This document shows positions 1-11,072 of a DNA stretch of 64,000 nt, in pieces. The position numbers and the translations under genes are program-made. The number at the start of each line of letters is the position of its first letter. The first letter of the stretch is position 1. Origin of the DNA: Spinellus fusiger (taxonomy: Eukaryota > Mucoromycota > Mucoromycetes > Mucorales > Phycomycetaceae); assembly GCA_025094145.1 (NCBI GenBank), contig JALLLS010000026.1:1-64000 (forward strand), in the 5' to 3' direction. The notes beneath the pieces are model-generated. The model saw only the letters and a list, made by a program, of their open reading frames with translations, was not told where the DNA came from and ran no database searches.

Positions 1-214
1 AACGGCACATTGGCCGGGGCATTGAGTACTTCACATTTGGAGGGACTCCATTTGTAACCAAGGAGGGTCGAGTGAATTTCGGCAAGTGCCAGCATTCGAT
101 GTATATCTTCTGGGCAGCCCATAAGAGCCACATCATCAGCATACAACAAACAATTCACAGGAGCCCAAGTAACAGTGACATGAGACGGACTGTAAGAGGA
201 ATCTGACGACTCAG
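1..214. repeat. Inverted repeat, left arm (LINE-derived)
   Basis: The reverse complement of 1-214 matches 2258-2471 with one mismatch that I can see (C/T close to the inner end). It carries the RT YADD segment. Such identity implies recent divergence or gene conversion of the two arms. Confidence 0.9.
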
Positions 215-575
215 AAGAGTCATCCGAAGCTGTAGAAGTAGGAAAAGGATTGTGAAGGGAATTCTGTAACTCGTCAAGCAATGCGTGAACAGTTGCCTGT
301 GGGGAAGCAAAAGAGAAAGGATTTCGAGCACAGAGATTAATGGACCGTCCCATGGTAGGTGGGTGCATACCAACCAGTATTGGGGATACCGAAGCAAACC
401 TCAAGAAACGTGGAAGAGTATCAATGAAAATAGAATAAAGAAATGGAGAAAGAATACTACCCTGTAAGACTCCTCGTTTAGGTGCAATGTCCCGGGATGC
501 TACATTTTTCAGAATCACATTCACCACAATGTCATCAAACAAATTCTGTAGTAGCAAGAGCAACGGCAGTTAAAA
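1..575 (-). mobile_element. LINE reverse transcriptase fragment, antisense, cut by window edge
   Basis: Read on the minus strand, this stretch encodes the palm of a non-LTR retrotransposon reverse transcriptase. The RT motif GVLQGS lies at 473-456 and the catalytic YADD at 143-132, in one open frame. The frame runs from about 550 down to position 1, so the 3' part of this copy lies outside the window. Positions 1-214 are an inverted, almost identical copy of 2258-2471. The rightmost ~25 bases next to the mariner at 579 no longer read clearly as RT. Motif order and spacing are typical of LINEs; the clade cannot be named from this piece. Confidence 0.85.
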
Positions 576-578
576 CTA

Positions 579-1941
579 CAGTGTCCGGCAAAAAAATAAT
601 GATTTATTTCGTTTTCCGACCTCTATTTTGGTCAAAAAAAATATTTTTTTTTACACATTCCTCATTTCTTCTTTTTCCGCTATATCATCTATTATGACTA
701 ACACCACTGAACAAACCACCAAGCCTTTTGGAAACAGAAAGAAAAATATCAACAACTTTACTCGTCAACTCATTGTACATGAGGCTACTGTAAATGACAC
801 CAGCCAAGTGGAGATTGCAGCCATGTTTGGTGTCAGTAATTCCATTGTCAGCCTTATCGTGAAGAAGTACAGGGAAACTGGCTGTTTCAAATCAGGGAAG
901 AGCTCTGGGCGGAAGCCTGTTCTGAAGTAGAGGGACGAGAGAGAGTTTGTATACGAGATGGAAAGGAATTCATTTCAGACAATAGATCAACTTTACAAGC
1001 AGATGACCACCAAAGTGTGGATGAGCACTTTTAGAAAAATCATGAAGAAGATTGGCCTATCTTCTTTCAGGGTGGTTAAGAAACTCTCTCTCAGCATTAA
1101 ACATAAGAAGTTGAGGCTTACCTGGACTAGGACTTACCTTCATTGGACAGATGAAGACTGGATGACAGTCATCTGTTCCGATGAGTCCAAGTACCAGCTA
1201 ATGAGCAACAACCATCGCAACAGGGTGGTACACAGGAAGAAGGAGGGACTGCTCCCAAGGAATGTCAAGCCGATGATGAAGTTTGGTGGTGGAGGGGTGA
1301 TGGTGTGGGGTTCCTTTTCTGGTGAAGGTGTTGGTAGACTTGCTATGGTTGAGGGATCCATCAATAGTGCCAAATACACCAGTATTTTAGAAACGGCCTA
1401 TTGCCCCGAGCTGGCTTGTCTTTTGGCACTGAATCCAGTGGTAGGCTATGTTCTTCAAGAGGACAATGCCAGTTGCCATACTAGTAAGGAGACTAGAAAA
1501 TGAAAGGCAAACGAGGGCATTGTTGCTATGGAGGGATGGCCCTCTCAAAGCCCTGACCTGAACCCAATTGAGCATCTTTGGGAGGAACTTGACAGAGTAG
1601 TTCGGAAGAGGATGACCCCGGCAAGCACCCTCCAAGATTTGAAGGCTCTCCTGGTCCAGGAATGGGACAAGATTCCCAAGGAGGTTACCAACGCCCTCAT
1701 CAACAGCATGCATCGGAGATGTAGGGCTGTGATAGAGGCCAAGGGTGGAAACACAAAATATTAAGGGTTTCCACCCAATAAACTTGTATATAATATCCTG
1801 TTGACCTTCTTTATACTTCATCCAATTTTCAAGTCTCTACTGTGTGTTTAATGTGTGTTTTTATTACAAGGAATAAGTATTGCCCCAAAAAAGAATCCTA
1901 TCGGAAAATAAAATAAATTATTATTTTTTTGCCGGACACTG
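579..1941 (+). mobile_element. Tc1/mariner transposon, complete ends, dead transposase
   Basis: The element is 1363 bp. Its terminal inverted repeats begin CAGTGTCCGGCAAAAAAATA and stay similar for about 42 bp. It is flanked by TA on both sides (577-578 and 1942-1943), the standard mariner target duplication. The ends look intact, so the element could in principle be mobilised in trans. It sits between two oppositely oriented LINE fragments. Confidence 0.95.
694..1764 (+). pseudogene. Tc1-type transposase with two in-frame stop codons
   Basis: One reading frame carries a helix-turn-helix N-terminus, then catalytic blocks around ICSDES (first Asp), QEDNAS (second Asp) and SPDLNPIEHLW (Glu). 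The start ATG at 694 is preferred over 628 because the upstream 22 residues look like terminal-repeat translation. The frame is interrupted by TAG at 928-930 and TGA at 1501-1503, with coding similarity continuing after both. It ends at 1762-1764. Counting the second stop as a residue, 35 residues separate the second Asp and the Glu, against 34 in classical Tc1. Both stops could come from single C-to-T changes (CAG to TAG, CGA to TGA). Confidence 0.9.
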
Positions 1942-1943
1942 TA

Positions 1944-2257
1944 TATAGAATCCATTGTACAATGGGGAAGATCCGCATTTGACGCGAAACACACACGGTT
2001 TGTCTTTGTACATCCATTTATGCGTTAGGGAAATTCTCCAAGCAAAAGTCTCTTATTGAGACGGCACTTGTAATAAGGGCTGGTTGGGTTCAACTGAACT
2101 TGCTATTCTATCTCTCATCAAGGCAAAGCTGAGTCTGGGAGCTCTAGAATAGACGCTATTTGCTATAATAAGAGTTATTGCGGATGTCATTAGGGTCTTT
2201 GGGCTTTATTGATAACATAATGGAGATTACTCTCTCTCATTGTACAGTCATCTTAAA
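1944..2257. other. Anonymous spacer between mariner and sense LINE
   Basis: No open frame of note and no recognised element. It may be LINE 5' sequence, or the original insertion site of the left fragment. I cannot tell which from this copy alone. Confidence 0.4.
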
Positions 2258-2471
2258 CTGAGTTGTCAGATTCCTCTTACAGTCCGTCTCATGTCACTGT
2301 TACTTGGGCTCCTGTGAATTGTTTGTTGTATGCTGATGATGTGGCTCTTATGGGCTGCCCAGAAGATATACATCGAATGCTGGCACTTGCCGAAATTCAC
2401 TCGACCCTCCTTGGTTACAAATGGAGTCCCTCCAAATGTGAAGTACTCAATGCCCCGGCCAATGTGCCGTT
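2258..2471. repeat. Inverted repeat, right arm (LINE-derived)
   Basis: This is the partner of the arm at 1-214, with one visible mismatch over 214 bp. The two arms bracket the mariner and about 0.7 kb of other DNA. Confidence 0.9.
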
Positions 2472-3633
2472 TTACCTCTATGGCAACGAGCTTCCAACCT
2501 GTGATACTTTCAAGTACCTTGGTATCCCCTTTTCACGTCAAGGTATTAACCAAGACGCACTTTTCTCACACTCACAAGTCAAGGCAATTGCAGTAATGCA
2601 AAAGCTGAGAGGAATGGGTGTAAACATGTATGGCTTTGGGATTACAGCAGCCCTAAGAGCGTATACTGTTTTTGTTCGGCCTATCCTTGAGTATGGGTTG
2701 GCTATTTGTAATGTCAATAGACTAGGCATCCGCCCGCTACAAATCTGTCAGTCTGCTTGTCTGAGACTTTGTCTTGCTAGATCTGCTACTGCTAGGTTTG
2801 GAACGATCCAGGTTGCCCAATTAGCTGCCCTCCCTAACATATACTCTCGTTTTCTTTATCTGCAAGCCAAATTTGTTGAGCGCGCAGCTACCCTTCCTGA
2901 AGACACCCTCCTCTGGTGCCTTGTCCCGCAGCTTGAAGCACCCCAGAGTAAAGCCAGATGGATTAAGCTACGTGGCAATGTACTCTGGCAAAATGCTCAA
3001 AGAATAGGACGGGCTCACAACCCTCCTAAATATCCATTAAAAGTAGCTTATCTTGAACGTCTTCAAAGTGAAATTACTAGTCTAGTACGTGGCAAGAATC
3101 CGCTGGTGACGGTAGCCCGTGGACTATGTAGACCTGTTTGGGATCCAATTCTTCTACTACCGTGCACGCGCAAAGAAAGACATCGTCTACTAAAATGGAG
3201 GATTGCTTGGTTACCACCAACACATTCAGTTCCTTGCCACTGTGGCCACCCGTCTGCCAATCGGGACCACTTTCACGCATGCACATTCGTTGACCATGAA
3301 CGCTCCACGTTCTTGTTCTTCCTAGTTCCTGCACCACCACAAGATGTTCATCCAATTGACTATTGTCTAAATCTTCTGCCGCGCACGGTTAAGTCTTTTG
3401 TTAAATGGCGAGACCTTTGGCCCAGTTTGTTAATACTGCTGCAAGCCATTGATCGAGCCACATCTACTCGAGACTTTAAGGTAGAGCCATCAGCTGGTAG
3501 CTTGCTCATTGAGGCTGCTGATGGGTGTGTTGAGCGGGAACGCCAACGCCGCCATAGAGTGCAAAGACTCCTGCAGCAACAGACGCTGTATCCTCACTTC
3601 TCATCCGATCTCTCCTCTACCACCCATTCTTAA
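2263..3633 (+). pseudogene. LINE ORF2 C-terminal half (RT palm/thumb and CCHC-like motif)
   Basis: This is an uninterrupted 456-codon frame. The catalytic YADD is at 2329-2340. It is followed by RT thumb-like sequence and, in the C-terminal third, a Cys/His cluster (C-H-C-G-H ... H-x-H-x-C) like the zinc knuckle of many LINE ORF2 proteins. The N-terminal endonuclease and the first RT motifs are missing, so the copy cannot be autonomous. The ATG at 2263 is only the first one in the fragment and not a real start. The absence of stop codons argues for a recent insertion. Confidence 0.85.
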
Positions 3634-4030
3634 CCCGTTTAGCAAAGCCAGAAGCTGCTAGTGTAGTTGCTGTATTTGTGTCCTCAGGATTGTCCGAGTT
3701 GCTCTAAGTATCCCTCGTTGGATTTCGAATCGCCACAGGATGACGGTTATCTTTTTGGTGTCCTGGTTTCCTTGCTGACTTTATGGCCTTTTGGATGTCT
3801 ATTCATAATTCTCATTTTACCATCATTTCCACTCATTTTCCATCATTTTTCCCCCATCTGAGGTTTTGTATTTCTCGGTCCTTCTGTTTCCCATTCATTT
3901 GCATTCTTTTTTTTCACTTTCGTATCTGAAGTGTTTTAATGTTTATTCTATTTTTTCAAAAGTTCTCATAGGGTGGCTAAAATGCCCAATGCGCGAATAG
4001 CAATCAACACCCATAAATAAAAATACTTTG

Positions 4031-4366
4031 AACTGTAGTTTTAACTGAGTATCTAAAGTCTATAGCTAAGGAATTTTATAATAAATAATAGACACAGAGA
4101 ATTGAATTTTGATACTGAAAAATCACTCATATACTAATATTTGAAGTTTTTTCTTCTCATTCTATGTGTTAAAGATAGAGCCTGGTTATTTAATTATTTT
4201 CTTTAGAATGGAATAGTATTCCCATTTCCATTTCAGTTCCATTTTCTTTTTTACATAATGTATGGATAGCCTGTATTGACTCTTTTCTTTTATGCTTGTA
4301 TGGGCAGGCAAGTAAGTATATATCTATGTGTCTACATTTCTATGTATTGTTTTATTTTCTTATCTC
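4031..4366. other. Intergenic, AT-rich
   Basis: Nothing recognisable. It separates the LINE end from the 3' end of the Sro7/tomosyn-like gene. Confidence 0.6.
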
Positions 4367-7300
4367 TTAAAACTCCCACCATTTCTTCTTTGATTGTCTT
4401 TCGTTGTATTCTCGAACAGCTTTCAGGAAATCACCAGAAGCATCACTCATATCTTGAAACTTTTGATCCAACTGGTTCAGTCTTTCTCCACGTTCATTCA
4501 TCTTGTCACCCAGTTCTTCAAATACACCTTTGGGTTTGGGCTTTTCTTTGCTCTTTTCTTTGCTGTTTGACTGCACAGATTTAGCAGTAGAAGCAGTCTC
4601 ACAATATCCCACTAATGATAAAAGTTGAGTTATTTAGTGTTTCATCAGAGTAAATGAAGAGTACTAATAAAAGTAACATACTCAGGCTATTGAATTCATC
4701 TATAGTCAAAGCATCCTTTTGAAATGCACCCGCCACAGCTCCAAGCCATGTCTTTTTTGCTTGCTGTACCAGTACAGGGCGAGAAAGAAGCTTAAGTTCA
4801 GGATTATAAAGCATGACTGATTCATTAAAAGATCTATAGGGTGATGAGTTCATACATATGTATATTCTATTCAAACACCCACATTCCATTCTGAAGCATG
4901 TACGCATACTGTTCAAGTTCATACTGTCCTGTCCAGAACAGAACACGGCCATCGGGTGTCAAAGTAGCTTCTTTTAGTCGATCGGCTATGAAGTGGACTG
5001 GTGGTTCAAGACGTACTAAAGGACGCAAGTTAGGAAGGGAGAAGAGAACAAGTCTTCCAGATGTCAATAGTACAGAAATACATGTGCCTTCTGATAGTGT
5101 CCAAGATATCAATATATATATGTATATGTAACATATCAGTTAACAACAACAACAACAATGTTATTTAATACACTCATTCATTACCTTGAAGCTGTACTAC
5201 TTGTCCGCGTATTATCCAATCTCCCTCCTGCCAACCATCTAATTCCTCAATGGTAGATTGGAATAGTTTGACATGAAATCCACTCAATGAAACTGTTAGA
5301 GTTGTAGTAGTAACAAGTACAACAAAGTGAGGATCGGTTTGATATCTGTACTCTGGTCGTGTTTCAACAGAGGAACCACCCAATAACTTTGGCACTGGGG
5401 GTGCCGTCTCACTCATCTGTCCATGTTTATTACTCTTTCGACTTGACTTTCTCAAAAGAGAGATGGGTTCAGATCGTTCAGAGCGTATACTTTTGGCTTG
5501 ATGTATAGAAGAAGAACAGGGAGCTAGTGTAGGATCAGAGACGGACTCAACATCTGACATGGTTGTAGAAGCTGTAGTGTTTATAGTGGGAGAAGCAGGC
5601 TCGGCATAAGCATTGGTTGTTTTTAAATGACCTTTAAGATCAACTACGAAGAGATCAATAGTAGGATGATGCCCAACATGAGTTACAACAGGCACCCAGG
5701 TGCGATCCGAGGGTCCAGCAATCACAGCGTAGTGGTAGGCAGAACCATTGCTAAGACCGACATAGAGTTGCAGTGTGGGCTCCAGTACTATAAATCCAAT
5801 AAATGATATATGAATAAATGATATATATATATATATATAGTAGTGAGTGCTTACAGTTCGAAGGAGAGTATGAATAAAAGAAACCAAGGTATGTGACTGA
5901 TACTGTGATAATGGATGATGCTTCATTTGCAGTAGGTGAATACTCAGTGCCTTTTTTTGAGTGAATATCTTTGATAATATACTCTAAAGGCACATACACA
6001 CACATATATATATACATACAGAAAAAGAGAGAAATGAGTTCATCTGTCATGTATCTATAATAAACACAAAAGTGTCTCTAGTCACCTTGCATATCTGATG
6101 TGAATAGTACACAGCTAGCTGAGATGTCTATCAGCCCAATCTTACTGTCTGTAGTAGAGAATGCAATACTATACCATGATAAGCCTTCTTTTACAAGCAA
6201 ACAGAAGAGAGAAGAGAGAAGAAAGCCTTACATGTTTTGGCCAGCACTCACCAAATGCTTTATACATGTGTTGGGCGATCGAATGAGAGTTGAAAGTACA
6301 TAGGCTGTTGTTAAAGGCATCTCTTGTTTGATAGATGTAATTTCTATAGGAAAATGGGTTGTCTCTGAGAATTCGTTGTTGTGTGCTTCTGGTGACATGT
6401 CCTCGTCTGGCAATACATCCATATCCTGGAGCAACTCAGAGATTTCTTTGAGTGTAGAGTCACAGTTGGCCAATACATCATGTTCAGGAAGAGGTGCTTC
6501 TGATACTCGATACAAAAGAATAGTGCCATTATCAAATCCAACCACTAAACTACCATTGGATCTATTGATATGGGCACACTGAATATGTGCTGATGGATCT
6601 TCAGTATCCTTACGACAGTTGAGAGATAAATAAGAGAGAGGACGAAGAGCAGTATAAGAGGCATCGTAAATGGATACAGTGCCATCCAAATGCCAGGTCA
6701 AAAGAATATCGTTGGATTGGATTCTATGCGTATGATCGCTACCTACTGTACCACCTGCTAAGGGTAGATATTCTGTAGGAGAAGAAGGTGCCATAAGAGA
6801 CTCAAAAGCAATGGCTCCGAGAAGTGTAAAGTGGATATGAGCTACAGGTGGATCCAGAAAAGTAAGAGCAGGAGGTAATGTCAAGAGTGGAAATCCATGC
6901 TCAAGACCATGCGCCCTTAGTGTCCCATCACAGCCAAGCACTAATACACCCAGTGGCTGATGAGCACCAAGAAAGTAGGGATCTTTAGGCATCAGTATAA
7001 AGGTGGAGATGTCTACTGATGAAGGAAGAATCGTTTGTTTGCGACAGTCTTTTCCACCTGACTCAAATTCAAGCAAATGTAGGCCAAATAAGCCGGGCAT
7101 TTCTGATCCACCTGCCACCAAAATATTTGTTTTCAGATGATCAGTCTTATGCCATACCAGTGCATAAACCGGCTCACACACAGAGTTGGGCATGTTTGCC
7201 TCGAATGCTTTACGTGAAAAGAGTGGACCATCTGCACGAATATCCCACATATGAAGATAACCATCGTCGTAGCCACCTATCCACTTATCTCCTTCTGGAC

Positions 7301-8261
7301 TCCAGTAAAAGCAAGTGAGGTGGCCATGAGCTGAGTGCTTGAAGACACGTTTCACTGCCTTGTCTCTTATCGACCACAGATAAACGGTGGAAGGATATCC
7401 AATCAATAACAAGTCATAATCTGTAGGATGCATCTGAAGAGCAACAACGACATGATTAAATCGGTCCTGATCTGGTGGTGAGGTTGGTGCTGGTCCTAAT
7501 GAAGAGGAAGAGGAAAGAGCAGAGGAAATGACTGTAGACTGCTTCCATAGATCTGGTATTTGGTAAGTAGAAAAGGTAGCACTGTGAAGATCAAGTACAC
7601 CAACATGTCCATCAGCATAGCCGAGAAAGAGCCATTCTGATCCAACACAATAGTCAAAGCTAGTAATCAGCCCTTCCGCTTTTACCACATAATGTGTTTG
7701 TCTTGTCTTTAGATCCACCAAATGGATGTTGTTTTCTCGGTCAATAACAATCAGTACAGACTGGCCTATCTTGAACTGCATGTATTTAACCGCACTTGCA
7801 CCAGAGAGAGTGACAGTAGCAGAAATTCCTCGGCCAAATACCCTAATTGAATGGTGCTTCGATCCTACTGCTATAGATACAATAAGTCAAACAAGGAGAC
7901 ATACCTGCTCTCTATATTTTTATATACACTTTCTCTTTCTCTATAGATCCATGGGTAGGTCTACAGCACTAAACACACTCTATAGCTTACCAATTGCCAA
8001 AAGACTGGCTACAGAATCATAGGCTATGGTAGAAATGGTATCAGACAGTCCGTATGTTGACATCTTTCCTTTGCATGTGTAAGTCCATAGCTGAAACAAG
8101 GAAAAACACACTCAGCTTACCTTTGTGAGTGCGATCTGATGAAGATCCACTGATTCTGACAGGGAATTCTCAAGCCTCTTGTCTTTTAATAAGATAGTCT
8201 TTAGAGTTGCATTGTCTTTGGCCTTTTGTGCTAGACCAGAGAGCTTGTGGAAGATAGTCAT
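4367..8261 (-). CDS. Sro7/tomosyn/Lgl-family WD40 exocytosis regulator with C-terminal R-SNARE
   Basis: Coding exons (minus): 8261-8121, 8090-7991, 7864-6232, 6168-6086, 5983-5855, 5787-5185, 5090-4883, 4833-4682, 4611-4367; about 1097 aa. The N-terminal part reads LLAIGSKHHSIRVFGRG, typical of the first beta-propeller blade of the Lgl/tomosyn/Sro7 family. WD-like blades follow through the central exon. The last 60 residues form a tomosyn-type SNARE helix with an arginine in the zero-layer region and end in KKKWWEF. Family members bind Q-SNAREs (Sec9/SNAP25) and act with Rab and exocyst in vesicle fusion at the plasma membrane. Intron 1 is only 30 nt as drawn (8091-8120); a downstream AG would make it 57 nt and remove nine residues. 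The start at 8261 opens a Lys-rich leader and lies 131 bp from the divergent TMEM208 start. Confidence 0.9.
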
Positions 8262-8392
8262 GAGAAGAAGAGATAGCTATTTTTTTAGGTACTTGTTTCA
8301 TGGACCTGTATATAAAAAGTAACTCTTTAAACACCGACATTGCCCTTTCTCTCTGTCTTTTTCTCTTTCTCTTTTTTCATTCATTCATTCTT
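8262..8392. promoter_or_regulatory. Divergent promoter, Sro7/tomosyn-like and TMEM208
   Basis: There are 131 bp between the two opposed start codons. A TATATAAA box lies at 8309-8316, and a pyrimidine-rich tract (8342-8385) runs to the TMEM208 ATG. The same short interval must drive both genes. Confidence 0.6.
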
Positions 8393-9124
8393 ATGGTAGG
8401 AAGACTTCACTATAATATACTTGCTTTTCACTTATACTTTTAAAGGCCAACGCATCTTCCAAGAAGATAGCTGCTGCTAATAAGCGCACCCTTGCTAACC
8501 TTCAATGGGGCCTTGTGGGTGTTAATGTAGGTTAGTTATTCATTAGCAGTGTAAACTCATGAGTAGGCTACCTATTTCTTATGGAGAATTATCTACCATT
8601 GGTCTTCATTTACTACTGCTTCTATGGTCATGTACACTATTACACTGGGAATCACTCTGTTGTTCTATAGTATTCTTTATAACTCTGGTCAATCGCGTTA
8701 TGACGCCTCAGGCACACTTATTACTAGTGGAGACGACCTGAATGCTGAAGGATTGACAGCGTAAGATAGACTATTGCTAGTATTTAACTGACAAGACAAA
8801 CAAACAGATACATGTTTGACATCATCTATGTAACATGGGCTACACATCTTACCACAGCATTTATTTCTAATAAGTTCTGGTATATGTATTTGGTGGTATG
8901 TAGTCTACACATAGACACCAAGAAGAAGTAACATTGGCTTAATATTATTACTATCACTCTTATAGATTCCAGGCTATGCAGGCTATAAAATACTTCCCAT
9001 GATTCTCTCTTACTTTGGGAATTCCTCTCCAGCACCCGAGTCGAATGACACTGAGGGCAAATCCAAACGACAAGCCAAGATAGAAAAAAGACAGGGGAAA
9101 GGACAAGTAAAATACATGCGATAA
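8393..9124 (+). CDS. TMEM208 / Snd2 homologue (ER membrane protein)
   Basis: Exons 8393-8395, 8446-8526, 8567-8760, 8808-8895, 8966-9124; 174 aa, close to the 173 aa of human TMEM208. The first coding exon is just the ATG, followed directly by a GTAGGA donor. The second exon supplies MANASSKK and the third a paired hydrophobic hairpin. The block FDIIYVTWATHL and the end IPGYAGYK are followed by a Lys/Arg-rich cytosolic tail (KSKRQAKIEKRQ), all matching this family. Snd2/TMEM208 takes part in SRP-independent targeting of tail-anchored and other membrane proteins to the ER. Introns are 40-70 nt. Confidence 0.92.
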
Positions 9125-9283
9125 TAGATAGTCTATTGGGTGGGATATACAGGACCCATGCAAAGGATAAAAAATACAAGAGAGAAATAGCACAATAAAC
9201 GATACACTTTTCATCATTCTTCTAATGTTAAGGCGTGATAAGGAGAGAAAGGGTATTTTGTTTTCTTTCACTTTTTGGCTGAT

Positions 9284-11072
9284 TCATAATAACCTCATTC
9301 GCTTACCATAGGCAATCATAACAAGAGAAAATAGTATCATTGAAATGATAACCCAGTAGAACCATACAAGATCATTATTGTTCCCTCCTGGTACTCTGAT
9401 GTTCATGCCAAATATACCTGCTACCAAGTTGAGAGGGACTGCAATAGTGGCTAGAAATGTCAGTCTGTTGATGACTGCACTGGTAGCCTCTCCTGCTTGG
9501 CTTAGTTCAATAGAGATTTGGCCGAGGTAGTTACGATGGGCACGACCCAAAGTAAGATCAAAGTGGCCAACGTTTTGAGTCATGGTCAAGAGATGGTCTA
9601 ACCGATACAAGTGTGTGGGTGGGTATAGGTAGGTATAGATAGGTATAGGTATAGATATAGGCATAGACATAGACATAGACATGGGTAGGCAAGTAGATGA
9701 ACTTTTACTTGGAGATGGAAATAAAAGAATAAAGGATAAACGTTACCTTGAATATCTCCAAAGTACAGTAGTACCTCTTGGTACATTCTAGCCTCTCCTG
9801 CTTCCAGTCCTGCTTGTCGATCAGAACGATAATTATCGGATTTATCTTTGTAGCGCTTAATAAGACTGCGCAGAATATCTACTTTGGGTCCCAGAAGACG
9901 TGAGATACCCATAACAGATTTACGACAGCTACTAATACGTAGCAACATGTCTGCCTTTTCAGATCCACCGAGGACAATAGAAAGATCATCGATAGTCTCC
10001 ACTTCTACTTCTGTGCGCCTAATCAGTGGTAAGAAGCTGTCTGTTATGTCATCAAGTAAGGCATAGTTTATCCATTCAGGAGTAACATGGATAAAGTCTT
10101 TAAGAGACTGAATTCGTTTTTGTACATTGTCCGGATGAGACACTGGTTGAAAGTGGAACTGTATGTGGGTAAGATACTTTACAGAAAAATAAAGGACTTA
10201 CTGTAATAACGCCATTTTTAAACAAAAGAATATAAAAGTTAATGGGCTCTACATAGCTTGAGCCATTAAAGTCATCATCAAAAGTACGGAAACTGATAAA
10301 GGTGTAGTTGGAGAATATTTCGTATTTTTCTCTGGATTCCTGTGCCTGGATATCCTCTGTTGTAAGAGGGTGAATACCAAATAACTGCATCATTAGTCAT
10401 TTTCCTGTCGTGTAGGATGAATCCTCGTGCTACGATGTACCTTGCTAAGGGAGGATATCTCACTGTCAGTGGGTGCCAACACATTAATCCACCAATTATT
10501 TGTTTCTGTTAATATATCTGAGAGCTGTTTTGGGCCTGAGGAGTGTGTTATAAGACTGTCCGTCATAGCCTCCAAAGAAGTGGTCTTTAAGCCATCGATA
10601 TCTGTCGAATAGAATGTATATCTTTCGACATTTTTCTCTATTTTGGAAGGATCCTATGATGGCTTAATACAAATTTAGCAGGAGAACATTGGCTTACATG
10701 TATTGTTTCACCATAAAGACTCTTTCGGCGTGCGTTTGGTACTCTCCCTGTAGTTTCCAAGAGATCGTCCAGTCTCGCATTGAAGGGAATGTAGCCTACA
10801 TCTGTGACCATTGTACTGGATGCAAACTTGATTCTAGAAGGCATTCCAATCATCCTTATCGTCTTCTCATTTTCTTTTCTTCCTGTCTTTTCTCCTTCTT
10901 CCTCTTCTGGATCTTCTGCCTCCTCTACTTCGACAGTAAATGGGTTTTCAAAAGAGAGATTCTCTGATCTAGGTGAATCAGCGCTTGAAATTCTGGTAGG
11001 CGATATCTCTTGCAATGTAGAGCGCTCTAACGGATGTGTGGCGTTCTTTGGGCTGTTGGGCGAGTAGTACAT
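9284..11072 (-). CDS. CorA-family Mg2+ transporter, Alr1/Mnr2-like
   Basis: Exons (minus) 11072-10698, 10653-10441, 10384-10202, 10158-9747, 9597-9284; 498 aa. The N-terminus is acidic and Ser-rich. The soluble CorA domain contains FGIHPLTTEDI and GDIQDHLLTM. Two C-terminal membrane helices flank the selectivity motif GMN (about residues 458-460), followed by a short basic tail. CorA channels form pentamers that carry Mg2+ across membranes. The arrangement with the GIHPLTTEDI block fits the fungal Alr/Mnr2 branch (plasma membrane or vacuole) better than mitochondrial Mrs2. It is shorter than yeast Alr1 (about 860 aa). All four introns keep phase and are 43-149 nt. Confidence 0.93.

Larger units (their letters stand above)
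2258..4030 (+). mobile_element. 5'-truncated LINE retrotransposon
   Basis: This is a sense copy of the same LINE family as 1-575. It begins abruptly at 2258 within the RT domain, as expected for a 5'-truncated insertion. It runs through an open C-terminal frame (to 3633) and a T-rich presumed 3' untranslated region, to an A-rich end near 4010-4030 (ATAAATAAAAATAC). The exact 3' end is uncertain because no clear target-site duplication was found. Confidence 0.8.

Noticed and set aside
4031..4050. 16-base match (ACTGTAGTTTTAACTG) with the junction of LINE and mariner at 565-580
   Set aside because: A match this short between two AT-rich sites is expected by chance in 64 kb, and half of it is the mariner end itself.
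6251..6252. GTGAGT donor at 6251 in the Sro7/tomosyn-like gene
   Set aside because: It gives the wrong phase for every downstream acceptor; GTAAGG at 6231 joins in frame and keeps HLVSAGQN-IIAFSTTDSKIG.
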